From Haloarcula sebkhae (GTDB taxonomy: Archaea > Halobacteriota > Halobacteria > Halobacteriales > Haloarculaceae), in assembly GCF_014647415.1 (NCBI RefSeq), contig NZ_BMPD01000004.1, forward strand, positions 310,001 to 374,000: a stretch of 64,000 nucleotides of DNA, written 5' to 3'. The notes beneath the pieces were generated by a model that saw only the letters and a program-made list of their open reading frames with translations, did no database searches and was not told where the DNA came from. This document shows, piece by piece, positions 52,820 to 61,832 of the stretch (its first letter is position 1; each line of letters opens with the position of its first letter). Position numbers and translations under genes: made by a program.

Positions 52820-53968
52820 ATGGTTGACAAGAAACATACCAAATCGAGACGGGAGCTACTGACAGCACTTGGGGCAGCAGGAATTACCGGGCTCGCGGGT
52901 TGTAGTGGTGGTGACGGGAGTGGTGGCGAGGCGGCCACCGACACCGCCGATGGCGGGGCTGCCGACGGTACTGCGACCGGCAGTGATGGCGGGTCCGGAA
53001 CGGATTCCGTCACCGCTGCCTGGGTGTACAATTCGGAGGTCGGCGACCTCGGTTGGTCCTGGGCCCACAACGAAGGGCGGAAGGCGGTCGCAGTGGAGTA
53101 CGACTGGCTGGAGACGGAGTACACAGAGGCTGTCGCCCCCGCTGATTCCGAGCGGGTATTCGAACAGTACGCGCAGGGAGACGCCGATATCATCTTCGGC
53201 TGTACGTTCGAGTATCAGGACCCAATGGCGTCGGTGGCGGAGCAGTACCCCGATACGTACTTCGAACACAACACCGGCTACCTGACGATGGAGAACATGG
53301 GGCGATACATGGGGCGGATCTATCAGCCCCGGTACCTCGCCGGGCAAGCAGCCGGGACCGTAACGGAGACAGACACGCTAGGATACGTAGCGGCCTTCCC
53401 GATCCCGGAAGTCATCCGTGGCATCAACGCCTACGCGCTCGGGGCCGCGTCTGTCAACGACAGCGCGACGCTGAAAGTCAGATGGACGAACTCCTGGTTC
53501 GACCCGCCGACCGAGAGCGAGGCGGCGAACGCCCTGCTGGACGAGGATGTCGACGTGATGGCCCAGCATCAGGACTCCCCCGCCGCACTCCGTGCAGCCG
53601 CCGATGCGGGTATCTGGGCGACCGGCTACGACGCGCCGATGGGCGACATTGCCGGCGAGAACTATCTCACGTCGCCGATCTGGCACTGGGAGGAGTTCTA
53701 TGGGCCGACTATCGAATCTGTCAGGGACGGCACCTGGGAATCCGACGCGTACTGGGGAGGCATCGAGTCGGGCATCTGTAGTCTGGACGACTGGGGGCCT
53801 GAAGTCCCCCAGGAAGCAAAAGACACCGTTTCGGAGGCGCGGTCGGCGATGCTCGACGGCGACCTCGATGTCTGGACCGGTTCGGCGTTTGAGGGCGAGG
53901 GCGACGAGTTCCTCTTCCAGGAGATGAGTAGCTACGTCGACGCCGTCGAGGGCGAGGTCCCGAGCTGA
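52820..53968 (+). CDS. BMP family nucleoside-binding lipoprotein (copy 1)
   Basis: This 382-residue protein starts with a Tat lipoprotein signal (KSRRELLTALGAAGITGLAGC), then an acidic Gly/Thr-rich linker. The binding domain has AAWVYNSEVGDLGWSWAHNEG, the typical BMP/PnrA start, then GDADIIFGCTFEYQDPM and NMGRYMGRIYQPRYLAGQAAG. PnrA-like proteins bind purine nucleosides. It is transcribed away from the permease/ATPase operon, across a shared promoter region. The next gene is a close paralogue. Confidence 0.88.
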   Translation: MVDKKHTKSRRELLTALGAAGITGLAGCSGGDGSGGEAATDTADGGAADGTATGSDGGSGTDSVTAAWVYNSEVGDLGWSWAHNEGRKAVAVEYDWLETEYTEAVAPADSERVFEQYAQGDADIIFGCTFEYQDPMASVAEQYPDTYFEHNTGYLTMENMGRYMGRIYQPRYLAGQAAGTVTETDTLGYVAAFPIPEVIRGINAYALGAASVNDSATLKVRWTNSWFDPPTESEAANALLDEDVDVMAQHQDSPAALRAAADAGIWATGYDAPMGDIAGENYLTSPIWHWEEFYGPTIESVRDGTWESDAYWGGIESGICSLDDWGPEVPQEAKDTVSEARSAMLDGDLDVWTGSAFEGEGDEFLFQEMSSYVDAVEGEVPS

Positions 53969-54163
53969 CCCCGCCACCGGTCTTCGACTACAGTAATCGC
54001 CTGTGTGTTGCTGTGGCTCCCGGGAGAATATAACAACGTTCGTAGTATTATTGAGGTATGAATGGGAATTCCGACTAATTTTGTTCCAATGTATTCCTTC
54101 GCTGCAAGGTCAAGAATGGTATCGCTTAAGTAGGAGTTTCCGCTACCTCTACCCAGTTCAGTA

Positions 54164-55279
54164 ATGGTGAATACCAACCGAACGATATCGCGGCGGGAGA
54201 TGCTGGGTGCGCTTGGGGCGACAGGAGTAACCGCACTAGCCGGCTGTAGTGGCGGGAGCGACGACACAAACACGGCTGACGGCACGGCGACCGGCGAGAG
54301 TGGCTCCGGGTCCGACTCCGTCACCGCTGCCTGGGTGTACATCTCAGAGGTGGGCGACCTCGGGTGGTCCCACGCCCACGACGAGGGGCGAAAGGCGGTC
54401 GACAAAAAGTACGACTGGCTGGAAACCGAGTACACGGAAGCTGTCGCGCCGGAGGACTCGGAACGCGTGTTCGAGCAGTACGCACAGGGTGACGCCGACA
54501 TCGTCTTCGGGACGACGTTCAACTACCAGGACCCGATGTTCAACATTGCGGAACAGTACCCAGACACGTACTTCGAGCACGCGACCGGCTATCGGACCCG
54601 AGAGAACATGGGCCGGTACATGGGTCGGATCTACCAGCCCCGGTATCTCGCCGGCCAGGCAGCTGGGATGGTGACCGAGAACAACACGATTGGCTACGTC
54701 GCCGCTTTCCCAATCCCCGAAGTTATCCGCTCGATCAACGCCATGGCACTCGGCGCGCGGTCGGTGAACCCGGACGCGACGTTCAAAATCCGGTGGGTCA
54801 ACGCGTGGTTCGACCCACAGACCTCGAAGCAGGCAGCCAACTCACTCATCGATGATGGCTGTGACGTTATCTCACAGGAGCAGGACTCCCCTGCACCGGT
54901 CAAGGCTGCAAACGAGGCAGACGTGTGGGCCTCCGGCTACAACGCGCCGATGGGCGAGTTCGGCGGCGACAACTACCTCATCTCCCCGGTGTGGAACTGG
55001 GAAGAGGTGTACGACCCGACCATTTCGGCGGTTCGGGACGGGACCTGGGAATCCGATGCCTTCTGGGGCGGCATGGAGACGAACCTCCCAACGCTCGACG
55101 AGTGGGGGCCGGAGGTCCCGCAGGAGGTCAAAGACACCGTCGCCGAGACAGAAGAGAAAATCGTCAACGGCGAACTCGACGTCTGGGCCGGTTCGACGCT
55201 CGAGGACAAGAGCGACGAGTTCCTGTTCCAAGAGATGAACAGTTTCGTCAACGCCGTCGACGCCGAAGTATCGGAGTAG
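54164..55279 (+). CDS. BMP family nucleoside-binding lipoprotein (copy 2)
   Basis: This 371-residue protein is a tandem paralogue of the preceding gene. It has the Tat lipoprotein signal ISRREMLGALGATGVTALAG followed by the lipobox cysteine and the same blocks: AAWVYISEVGDLGWSHAHDEG, GDADIVFGTTFNYQDPM and RYMGRIYQPRYLAGQAAG. Divergence is largest in the signal and linker and in loops facing the ligand cleft, so the two may differ in ligand. It has its own AT-rich leader of 195 bases. No second permease set is present. Confidence 0.88.
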   Translation: MVNTNRTISRREMLGALGATGVTALAGCSGGSDDTNTADGTATGESGSGSDSVTAAWVYISEVGDLGWSHAHDEGRKAVDKKYDWLETEYTEAVAPEDSERVFEQYAQGDADIVFGTTFNYQDPMFNIAEQYPDTYFEHATGYRTRENMGRYMGRIYQPRYLAGQAAGMVTENNTIGYVAAFPIPEVIRSINAMALGARSVNPDATFKIRWVNAWFDPQTSKQAANSLIDDGCDVISQEQDSPAPVKAANEADVWASGYNAPMGEFGGDNYLISPVWNWEEVYDPTISAVRDGTWESDAFWGGMETNLPTLDEWGPEVPQEVKDTVAETEEKIVNGELDVWAGSTLEDKSDEFLFQEMNSFVNAVDAEVSE

Positions 55280-55387
55280 AACGGCCCAGGTTCACCGTTC
55301 GTTTCCGCCCCGATACTGTCCCGCCGGTAGCGAGCAGTCGGATAGGCGAGTCCCCGGATAGTTGGTCAGAGCGGGCAAGCCAACTAA

Positions 55388-57103
55388 TCAACCGTTCGCA
55401 GCGCGGTCCAGTTCGGGACGGGTCGCACCGCCCCACTCCTCGTACGAGCGAAGCACGTCGCCGTTTCGCTCGCCGGTCAGTTCGCCGTCCCGAACAGCTA
55501 TCTCGCCGCCGACGAGGACGTACTCCATCCCGTCGGAGAACTGGAACGGGTTCTCGTAGGTCGCGTTCGCCGACACCGAATCGAGGTCGAAGACCACGAG
55601 GTCCGCGATGTATCCCTCGTGGACGTAGCCGCGGTCCCTGAGGCCGAGGATATCAGCCGGGTTGCCTGCGGCTTTGTACGCCAGCAGTTCCGGCGAGAGC
55701 ACGTTCCGTTCTCGGACGTAGCGTTCGAGAATGCGACTGAACGCGCCGATAGCCCGCGGATGAGGCTTTCCGCCGAAGATGCCGTCCGTACAGAACGTGC
55801 CGCGGTCGTCCGCGAGAAACCGCTCGATGTCTTCCTCGGCCATCACGAAGTCGGCCATCGTCACGTCCAGTTCCTCCGCGACGAGCAGTTCACACATCGC
55901 GTCGACCGGCTCGCGGCCCATCTCGGCGGCGATGTCCGCGATGGTGTCGCCCTGATAGCGGCCACTCCCAGTCCGCGTGATGAGGATATTGTCCCACGAC
56001 CCGGCGGCGTAGGCGAGGTTCTCCCACTCACCCGGCTGAGAGATGTCAGTGGCGATACGGTCGCGAACTGCCGCGGAGTTCAGACGGTGACGGATGTCCT
56101 CTGAGTCGCCCTGCCGTGCCCACGGCGGCAACAGCGCGGTGAGCATCGTCGACCCGGCTGTGTATGGATACTGGTCGAAGGTGACCCGTTGCCTCCTGTC
56201 GCCGGCGTCGTCGAACAGGTCGAGCACGGCCTCGGAATCTCCCCAGTTCTGTTGACCGCCAACTTTGAGATGGGAGACGTGGGCGTGACAGCCGCCACGC
56301 TGACAGATGTCGAGGTACCGGTCGATGGATTCGACCACGCGATCCGTCTCGTTCCAGACGTGAGAGATCATGAACGAGTCGCGCTTGGCGAGGGTGTCCG
56401 CAAGCGCCACCAGTTCATCGTCGCGAGCGTACGAACTCGGCGGATATATCATTCCCTTCGACATACCGAACGCGCCTTCTTCCAGCGCTACTTCGAGTTC
56501 CTGTCGGATTGCATCTAATTCACCGGGCGCTGTGTCGTGGTCGGACGTTGGTCTGTCCAGTCGTTGACCGGTGACTGGCCCGGCGGCGACGACGTGTTCG
56601 CCGCTGAGTGGGCGGTCCTCGAACCCGGCCAGCATCGACCTGATGTTGCCGTGTGGGGCGTAGTACGCGCAGTTGACAGCTGGGTCAGCGGATTCAAGCG
56701 CCTCGAGATAGCCGGAAACGGTGTGCCACGGCCACGTTTCGCCGAGCGTGCCATCGAGTGATTTGACCCGTTCCGCCCACTCGTCAGTGAGGTTCGGCGG
56801 CACCGGGGCGACGCTGACCCCGTCCTGGCCGAGGACTTCCGTCGTGATTCCCTGCGTCAGTTTCTCCTTGGCACTGGGATTCTCGAAAAGCCGCAGCTCC
56901 GAATGCGCATGCATATCGATGAATCCCGGCGCGAGATACGACCCGTCGAGATCGATAACGCGGTCGGCGTCGAGCGGGGCCTCGCTGATGGCATCGATTC
57001 GACCGTCGGCGACACGCACGCTCGCAGTGAACGGAGGGCGACCGCTCCCGTCCAGCACCCGCGCGTCTCTGAACGCGATGGACGCGGCACTCGGCTCAGT
57101 CAT
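55388..57103 (-). CDS. N-acyl-D-amino-acid deacylase-like amidohydrolase
   Basis: Started at ATG 57103 (MTEPSAASIAFRDARVLDGS) the protein has 571 residues, the usual size of D-aminoacylases. Zinc-site residues are in APGFIDMHAHSELRLF (HxH), MISHVWNETD, HAHVSHLKVGG and the late FCTDGIFGGKPHPRAIGAF. GMSKGMIYPPSSYA and ILGLRDRGYVHEGYIADLVV also match. The family removes acyl or carbamoyl groups from D-amino acids or related ureides. In this block a ureido acid from purine breakdown is a plausible substrate. It is divergent from the M20 gene and shares its control region. Confidence 0.85.
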   Translation of the reverse strand: MTEPSAASIAFRDARVLDGSGRPPFTASVRVADGRIDAISEAPLDADRVIDLDGSYLAPGFIDMHAHSELRLFENPSAKEKLTQGITTEVLGQDGVSVAPVPPNLTDEWAERVKSLDGTLGETWPWHTVSGYLEALESADPAVNCAYYAPHGNIRSMLAGFEDRPLSGEHVVAAGPVTGQRLDRPTSDHDTAPGELDAIRQELEVALEEGAFGMSKGMIYPPSSYARDDELVALADTLAKRDSFMISHVWNETDRVVESIDRYLDICQRGGCHAHVSHLKVGGQQNWGDSEAVLDLFDDAGDRRQRVTFDQYPYTAGSTMLTALLPPWARQGDSEDIRHRLNSAAVRDRIATDISQPGEWENLAYAAGSWDNILITRTGSGRYQGDTIADIAAEMGREPVDAMCELLVAEELDVTMADFVMAEEDIERFLADDRGTFCTDGIFGGKPHPRAIGAFSRILERYVRERNVLSPELLAYKAAGNPADILGLRDRGYVHEGYIADLVVFDLDSVSANATYENPFQFSDGMEYVLVGGEIAVRDGELTGERNGDVLRSYEEWGGATRPELDRAANG

Positions 57104-57170
57104 GTCTGCCGACTCGCGGAACGGTCGTTTGGCTCTTTCGGTGGTCTCAACCGTGTGTGACAGCGGGCGA

Positions 57171-57206
57171 GCGCGTGCCACACATGTCTGTCAGCCTGTG
57201 TGGCGC
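57171..57206. promoter_or_regulatory. Inverted repeat of the cluster motif in a divergent promoter
   Basis: GCGCGTGCCACACAT (57171-57185) matches 12 of 15 bases of the 58522-58536 element. Together with TGTGTGGCGC (57197-57206) it forms an inverted repeat, GTGCCACACA against TGTGTGGCGC, nine of ten positions paired, with 12 bases between. It lies between the D-aminoacylase start at 57103 and the M20 hydrolase start at 57252. Confidence 0.5.
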
Positions 57207-57251
57207 TACCCCGACGCAATCTTCAAGACGACACCGCGGAACAGCTACCCA

Positions 57252-58484
57252 ATGCCATCCGTCAGTCTTGATAGCGAGCGGTTCAGACGGCGTTTCGATA
57301 CGTTCAACAAGATCGGCGCGACGGAACGGGGCGGCGTCAACAGGCCGAGCCTGTCCGACGAGAACAAGGCAGCCCGCGACACACTGGTCGAGTGGTTCCG
57401 CGAGGCCGGGCTGGAGGTCCGTATCGACGCGATGGGCAATATCTTCGGTCGCCGAGACGGGACAGAGGGCGACGCCACGCCGGTGCTGTTCGGGTCACAC
57501 ATCGACAGCCAGTACAACGGCGGTCGGTACGACGGCGTTATCGGCGTCCTCGGGGGGCTGGAGGTCATCGAGGCATTCAATGACGCCGGCGTGACGACCG
57601 AGCGCCCGCTAGAAGTCGTCGCCTGGAGCAACGAGGAGGGCGTCCGTTTTCAGCCGGATATGCTCGGCAGCGGTGTCTACTGTGATATTTTCGACCTCAA
57701 CTACGCGTACGAGCGCGAGGACAAGGAGGGCAGGCGGTTCGGCGACGAACTCGAACGCATCGGCTACAAGGGGGATGTTCCCTGCGAAACCGACGACATC
57801 CACTGCTACTTCGAGATGCACGTCGAGCAGGGGCCGTTTCTCGAACAGCAGGACATCCCAGTCGCCGCTGTCGAAGGCGTGTTCGGCTTTTCCTGGCTGA
57901 ACGTCACCTTCGAGGGCCAAGCGAACCATGCCGGGCCGACGCCGATGGATATGCGTCACGACGCCTTCGTGGCGACGGCGGACGTAACGCGCGCGGTCCG
58001 TCGGATCACAGCGACCGAAGGAACGGACCTCGTTGGGACGGTCGGCAGCGTCGACGTGTGGCCGAACGCTATCAACGTCATCCCCGAGACGGTGGAGTTC
58101 ACGCTCGATTTCCGCTCGTACGACGACGCCGTGGTCGATGCAGCCGTCGAACAGATCAGGGAAGGGGTCGCCCACGCCGCTGAACGCGAAGGGCTCGAAT
58201 ACGAGATCGAGGAGATAATGCGAGTCGACGCGGACCCGTTCGATCAGGACTGCATAGACACGGTTGTCGAAGCCGCCGAGACGGTCGGCTGTGAGTACAC
58301 GCGGCTGGTCAGCGGCGCGGGCCACGACGCCAACTACCTCAACAAGATAGCCCCGACGAGCATGATTTTCGTCCCGAGCGTCGACGGGATCAGCCATCGC
58401 GAGAGCGAGTTCACTGAATGGGACGACATCGTCACCGGGACTGAGGTACTGCTGAACGCGGTGCAGGAGAAGGCTGCCGAGTAA
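57252..58484 (+). CDS. M20 family allantoate/N-carbamoyl amidohydrolase
   Basis: Started at ATG 57252 (MPSVSLDSERFRRRF) the protein has 410 residues, the standard length of the hydantoinase/carbamoylase family. Metal-site residues are in LFGSHIDSQYNGGRYDGVI, WSNEEGVRFQPDMLGSGVY and FEMHVEQGPFLEQ. NHAGPTPMDMRHDAF and the late SGAGHDANYLNKI and GISHRESEFT are also conserved. These enzymes hydrolyse allantoate, ureidoglycine or N-carbamoyl-L-amino acids with release of ammonia and CO2. Together with the allantoinase-like gene it makes two consecutive ureide steps likely. Confidence 0.88.
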   Translation: MPSVSLDSERFRRRFDTFNKIGATERGGVNRPSLSDENKAARDTLVEWFREAGLEVRIDAMGNIFGRRDGTEGDATPVLFGSHIDSQYNGGRYDGVIGVLGGLEVIEAFNDAGVTTERPLEVVAWSNEEGVRFQPDMLGSGVYCDIFDLNYAYEREDKEGRRFGDELERIGYKGDVPCETDDIHCYFEMHVEQGPFLEQQDIPVAAVEGVFGFSWLNVTFEGQANHAGPTPMDMRHDAFVATADVTRAVRRITATEGTDLVGTVGSVDVWPNAINVIPETVEFTLDFRSYDDAVVDAAVEQIREGVAHAAEREGLEYEIEEIMRVDADPFDQDCIDTVVEAAETVGCEYTRLVSGAGHDANYLNKIAPTSMIFVPSVDGISHRESEFTEWDDIVTGTEVLLNAVQEKAAE

Positions 58485-58521
58485 CCAGGCTCGTTCGCAG
58501 GGAGTATCTGTCACAGATTTG

Positions 58522-58536
58522 GCACACGCCACACAT
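58522..58536. promoter_or_regulatory. Candidate cluster operator, copy 2
   Basis: GCACACGCCACACAT is the exact reverse complement of 44606-44620. It lies about 158 bases before the start of the first xanthine-dehydrogenase small-subunit gene at 58694. The preceding AGATTTGGC is shared with AGATTTGGCCACAC at 48706-48719. Confidence 0.55.
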
Positions 58537-58693
58537 CGACTGGTACGTCTGTCGTGGCTGTGTCAGCCGGTTGTCGTGTGGTGGGACGTGCCCGTGACTT
58601 TCGCTGGCAACATTGCGATCAGACACCTGTGAAGCATACATATATCAGAGAGTGCTGTACAGTTGTTCACTAAGAGGCGTGTGTGCGTATCGC

Positions 58694-59272
58694 ATGCCGA
58701 AAACTGGAGGGAACGCTGTGGATATCGAACTCACGATCAACGGCGAGCGGACGACAGTCGAAGCCGGGTCGGCGGATGACCTGGCGACGGTATTGAGACA
58801 GCACGGCTACATCGGCGTGAAATGTGGCTGCGACGGCGGAACCTGCGGTGCATCGAAGGTATTCATCGACGGTGAAGTTCGGATGGCTTGCGGGATGGCG
58901 GCGACAGACGCCGACGGGAGTGAGATACGGACCGTTGCGGCGCTCGGGACACAGGCCGACCTGCACCCGGTCCAGCAAGCGTTCGTGGACAACTTCGCAG
59001 TCCAGTGCGGGTTCTGTATCCCGGGGATGGTGATCCAGGCAGTGGCACTGCTGGATTCGAACCCCGACCCGACAGAACAGGAGGTCCGGGAGGCGCTAGA
59101 CGACAACGTCTGTCGCTGCACCGGGTACCAGAAGCCGGTCGAAGCCGTTCTGGACGCGGCGGGTCGGATGCAGGGCGAGCAGTCGGTCGCCGCGGACGGC
59201 GGCCGCCCGGTCACTGTGCCGCCGCACGGGGACGAGTCGACCAGTTGCTGTGGAGGTGGCTGCGATGAGTAA
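58694..59272 (+). CDS. Xanthine dehydrogenase-type 2Fe-2S small subunit (copy 1)
   Basis: Started at ATG 58694 (MPKTGGNAVDIELTING) the protein has 192 residues. It has an N-terminal plant-type ferredoxin domain and a C-terminal helical 2Fe-2S domain (VQCGFCIPGMVIQAV and NVCRCTGYQKPVEAVL). The first cluster loop reads GCDGGTCGASKVFIDG: the third cysteine of the usual GCxxxxCGxC is serine. The fourth ligand (RMACGM) is present. The C-terminus ends in a cysteine-rich tail (STSCCGGGCDE). It passes electrons from the molybdenum subunit, which follows with an eight-base overlap. Confidence 0.87.
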   Translation: MPKTGGNAVDIELTINGERTTVEAGSADDLATVLRQHGYIGVKCGCDGGTCGASKVFIDGEVRMACGMAATDADGSEIRTVAALGTQADLHPVQQAFVDNFAVQCGFCIPGMVIQAVALLDSNPDPTEQEVREALDDNVCRCTGYQKPVEAVLDAAGRMQGEQSVAADGGRPVTVPPHGDESTSCCGGGCDE

Positions 59273-61715
59273 CGATGACGAGACACCCAAGGCCGATGGG
59301 GGTACGGCCTCGCAGTCAGAGACTGTCGAAGACGGACGCTCCGAGGAACACCCGCTCGAATGGGACGAGCCAGAGAACAACGACAAGGCCCCCGACGAAC
59401 GCGACAGCGTCTCCCACCGGACGGAGAAGTACGACGACCGAAAGCTCGTCACCGGGCAAGCGAAGTACACCGCCGACTACGAGGAACGGTATCCCGACCT
59501 CGCGTACGCGGCAGTTGTCCGGAGCGACATCCCACACGGCCACGTGACCGATATCGACACGAGCGCGGCCGAGGCGATGGACGGCGTTGACGCGGTCCTG
59601 ACACCCGAATCCGACGCAGTGCCGGACACGAAATACACCAGCGCCGGACAGTCTTACCCCGAGCCAAGCCCGTGGGACATGCACGTGCTGAACAAGCACG
59701 TCCGCTACATCGGCGACCCGATTGCCGCCGTCGCAGCCGAAGACCGGGCGACCGCGACCGCCGCTGTCGAGGCCATCGAGGTGTCGTACGAGGAGTACGA
59801 CTACGTCACCGACCCGGAGGACGCCTTCGACGAAGACGCGCCGCAGTTGTTCGAGGGCAGCGAGGTCGAGAACGAGATCGTCGGCCACGACTACGACTGC
59901 AACCGGATGGCCCATATCGGGGGCGAACTTGGCGATGTAGATGCAGCACTCGATGGCCACACGCACGTCCATGAGACCGAGTGGGAGACGATCCGGCAGT
60001 CCCACGCCAACGTCGAGAAACACACCTCGCTGGCCTACACGAACGAGGACGACCGCCACGTCCTCATTACCAGCACGCAGGTGCCCAACCACACCCGGAG
60101 ACAGCTTGCCCACCTGTTCGATATCCCGATCCGCGACATCCGTGTGACCAAGCCCCGCGTTGGCGGCGGTTTCGGCGGGAAACAGGCGATGGTCGTCGAG
60201 CCGATTCCGCTCGCGCTCTCGCTCGCCACCGACCGCCCGGTCCTGTACGAGGCCAGCCGCGAGGAGGAATTCTACGCGATGCGCTCGCGCCATCCGATGA
60301 AGGTCAAAGCGAGGACAGCCGTCACCGACGACGGCGACATCGAGGCCATCGACATCTACGCGCTGTCGAACACCGGCGCGTACGGCAGCCACGGCATGAC
60401 TGTCGCGGGCAACGTCGGGAGCAAGCCGATGCCGCTGTACTCGAAGGTTCCCAACGCCCGCTTCGAGGCCGATATCGTCCATACGAACACGCCACAGACC
60501 GGTGCGATGCGGGGGTACGGCGCACCACAGGGTACGCTCGCACTGGAGGGACATCTCGATGAGGTCGCTCGCGACCTTGGTCTCGATCCCATCGAATTCC
60601 GGCGGCGACACCACATGGAAGTCGGCGACCTCGACGAGATCGCGGGGATGATGGGCGGGGAGGGGGCGAACCGCCGTATCCGCTCGTGTGGCCTCGACGA
60701 GTGCATCGAGCGCGGAAAGGACGCCATCGGCTACGACGACCTCGAACAGCCCGACGAGGACCACCTGCACCGCGGCATCGGGATGGCGCTGTCAGCACAG
60801 GGGACCGGCGTCGCCGGCGACGAACTCGGGGCCGCCCAGATAATGATGAACGAGGACGGGAGCTTCCACCTGCAGGTCGGCGGCGTCGACATTGGGACAG
60901 GCGCTGACACGGCGTTCCTCCAGATCGCCGCCGAAGTACTGGGCTGTGACGAGGACGACATAATCGTCAAATCCTCCGATACGGATGTAACGCCCTTCGA
61001 CTACGGCGCGTACGCCTCCTCGACGACGTACATCAGCGGCATGGCGGTCAAGAAGGCTGCAGAAGACGCAAAGGCGCGGATTCTCGACTGGGGAGCAAAG
61101 CTATTAGACGAGCCGGTCGGTGATCTGGAAACCGGCGACGGAACGGTGTACAGCGAGACCAGCGGCGATTCGGTCACGCTCGAAGACATCGGCTATGAGG
61201 CCGCGTACGGCGACGACGAGCGCGAACACATCCTGGGGAAGGGGACCCACTGCACCGAGGAGAGCCCCCCGCCGTTCGCTGCCCAGTTCGCTGACGTAAC
61301 GGTCGACGAGACAACCGGCGAGTTCGAGGTCCACAAACTGGTCGTCGCAGTCGACTGCGGCGTCGCCATCAACCCCGGCATGGCCGAGGGGCAGATCGAG
61401 GGCGCGAATCATATGAGCTACGAGATGGCCGTCAGTGACGGTATCACACTCGACGAGAAGGGCCGGGCGGAAGTAGCTGACTTCGACGAGTACGGACTGC
61501 CGTCGGCGACCGAGACGCCGCCCATCGAGTCGATTCTGGTCGAGACACACGAACCGACCGGTCCGTTTGGCGCAAAATCGGTCGCCGAAGTCCCGACGAA
61601 CACAGTCCCGCCGGCACTGTCAAACGCCGTCCGGGATGCCGTCGGCGTCCGCATCCGGGAGATGCCCATCACCGCCGAGAAAATCAAGACAAAACTGGAC
61701 GAGCGTGAAACCTGA
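59265..61715 (+). CDS. Xanthine dehydrogenase-type molybdenum large subunit (copy 1)
   Basis: Started at ATG 59265, inside the small-subunit stop region, the protein has 816 residues. An acidic N-terminal extension of about 70 residues precedes the hammerhead domain (LVTGQAKYTADYEERYPDLA). Molybdopterin contacts are GGGFGGKQAMVVEPI, TGAMRGYGAPQGTLALEGH and VDCGVAINPGMAEGQIEGA; the catalytic glutamate lies in GPFGAKSVAEVPTNT. It hydroxylates a purine or other N-heterocycle or an aldehyde. No FAD subunit gene is adjacent, so the electron acceptor is unknown. Confidence 0.9.
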   Translation: MSNDDETPKADGGTASQSETVEDGRSEEHPLEWDEPENNDKAPDERDSVSHRTEKYDDRKLVTGQAKYTADYEERYPDLAYAAVVRSDIPHGHVTDIDTSAAEAMDGVDAVLTPESDAVPDTKYTSAGQSYPEPSPWDMHVLNKHVRYIGDPIAAVAAEDRATATAAVEAIEVSYEEYDYVTDPEDAFDEDAPQLFEGSEVENEIVGHDYDCNRMAHIGGELGDVDAALDGHTHVHETEWETIRQSHANVEKHTSLAYTNEDDRHVLITSTQVPNHTRRQLAHLFDIPIRDIRVTKPRVGGGFGGKQAMVVEPIPLALSLATDRPVLYEASREEEFYAMRSRHPMKVKARTAVTDDGDIEAIDIYALSNTGAYGSHGMTVAGNVGSKPMPLYSKVPNARFEADIVHTNTPQTGAMRGYGAPQGTLALEGHLDEVARDLGLDPIEFRRRHHMEVGDLDEIAGMMGGEGANRRIRSCGLDECIERGKDAIGYDDLEQPDEDHLHRGIGMALSAQGTGVAGDELGAAQIMMNEDGSFHLQVGGVDIGTGADTAFLQIAAEVLGCDEDDIIVKSSDTDVTPFDYGAYASSTTYISGMAVKKAAEDAKARILDWGAKLLDEPVGDLETGDGTVYSETSGDSVTLEDIGYEAAYGDDEREHILGKGTHCTEESPPPFAAQFADVTVDETTGEFEVHKLVVAVDCGVAINPGMAEGQIEGANHMSYEMAVSDGITLDEKGRAEVADFDEYGLPSATETPPIESILVETHEPTGPFGAKSVAEVPTNTVPPALSNAVRDAVGVRIREMPITAEKIKTKLDERET

Positions 61716-61832
61716 ATCGGATCGCGTGGACAGCCATGGCTACAGTGCCGGTGTGTCGGCGTGCCATATCACAAATCCGCGATAGCTATTTACCGTTCTG
61801 TTCGTCATGTACCTGACATAGCCAGCGAGCTG

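Noticed and set aside
59316..60770. Long antisense frame of 484 codons within the first dehydrogenase large-subunit gene
   Set aside because: High-GC haloarchaeal genes commonly give long antisense frames; the sense strand shows the complete molybdenum-subunit motifs.
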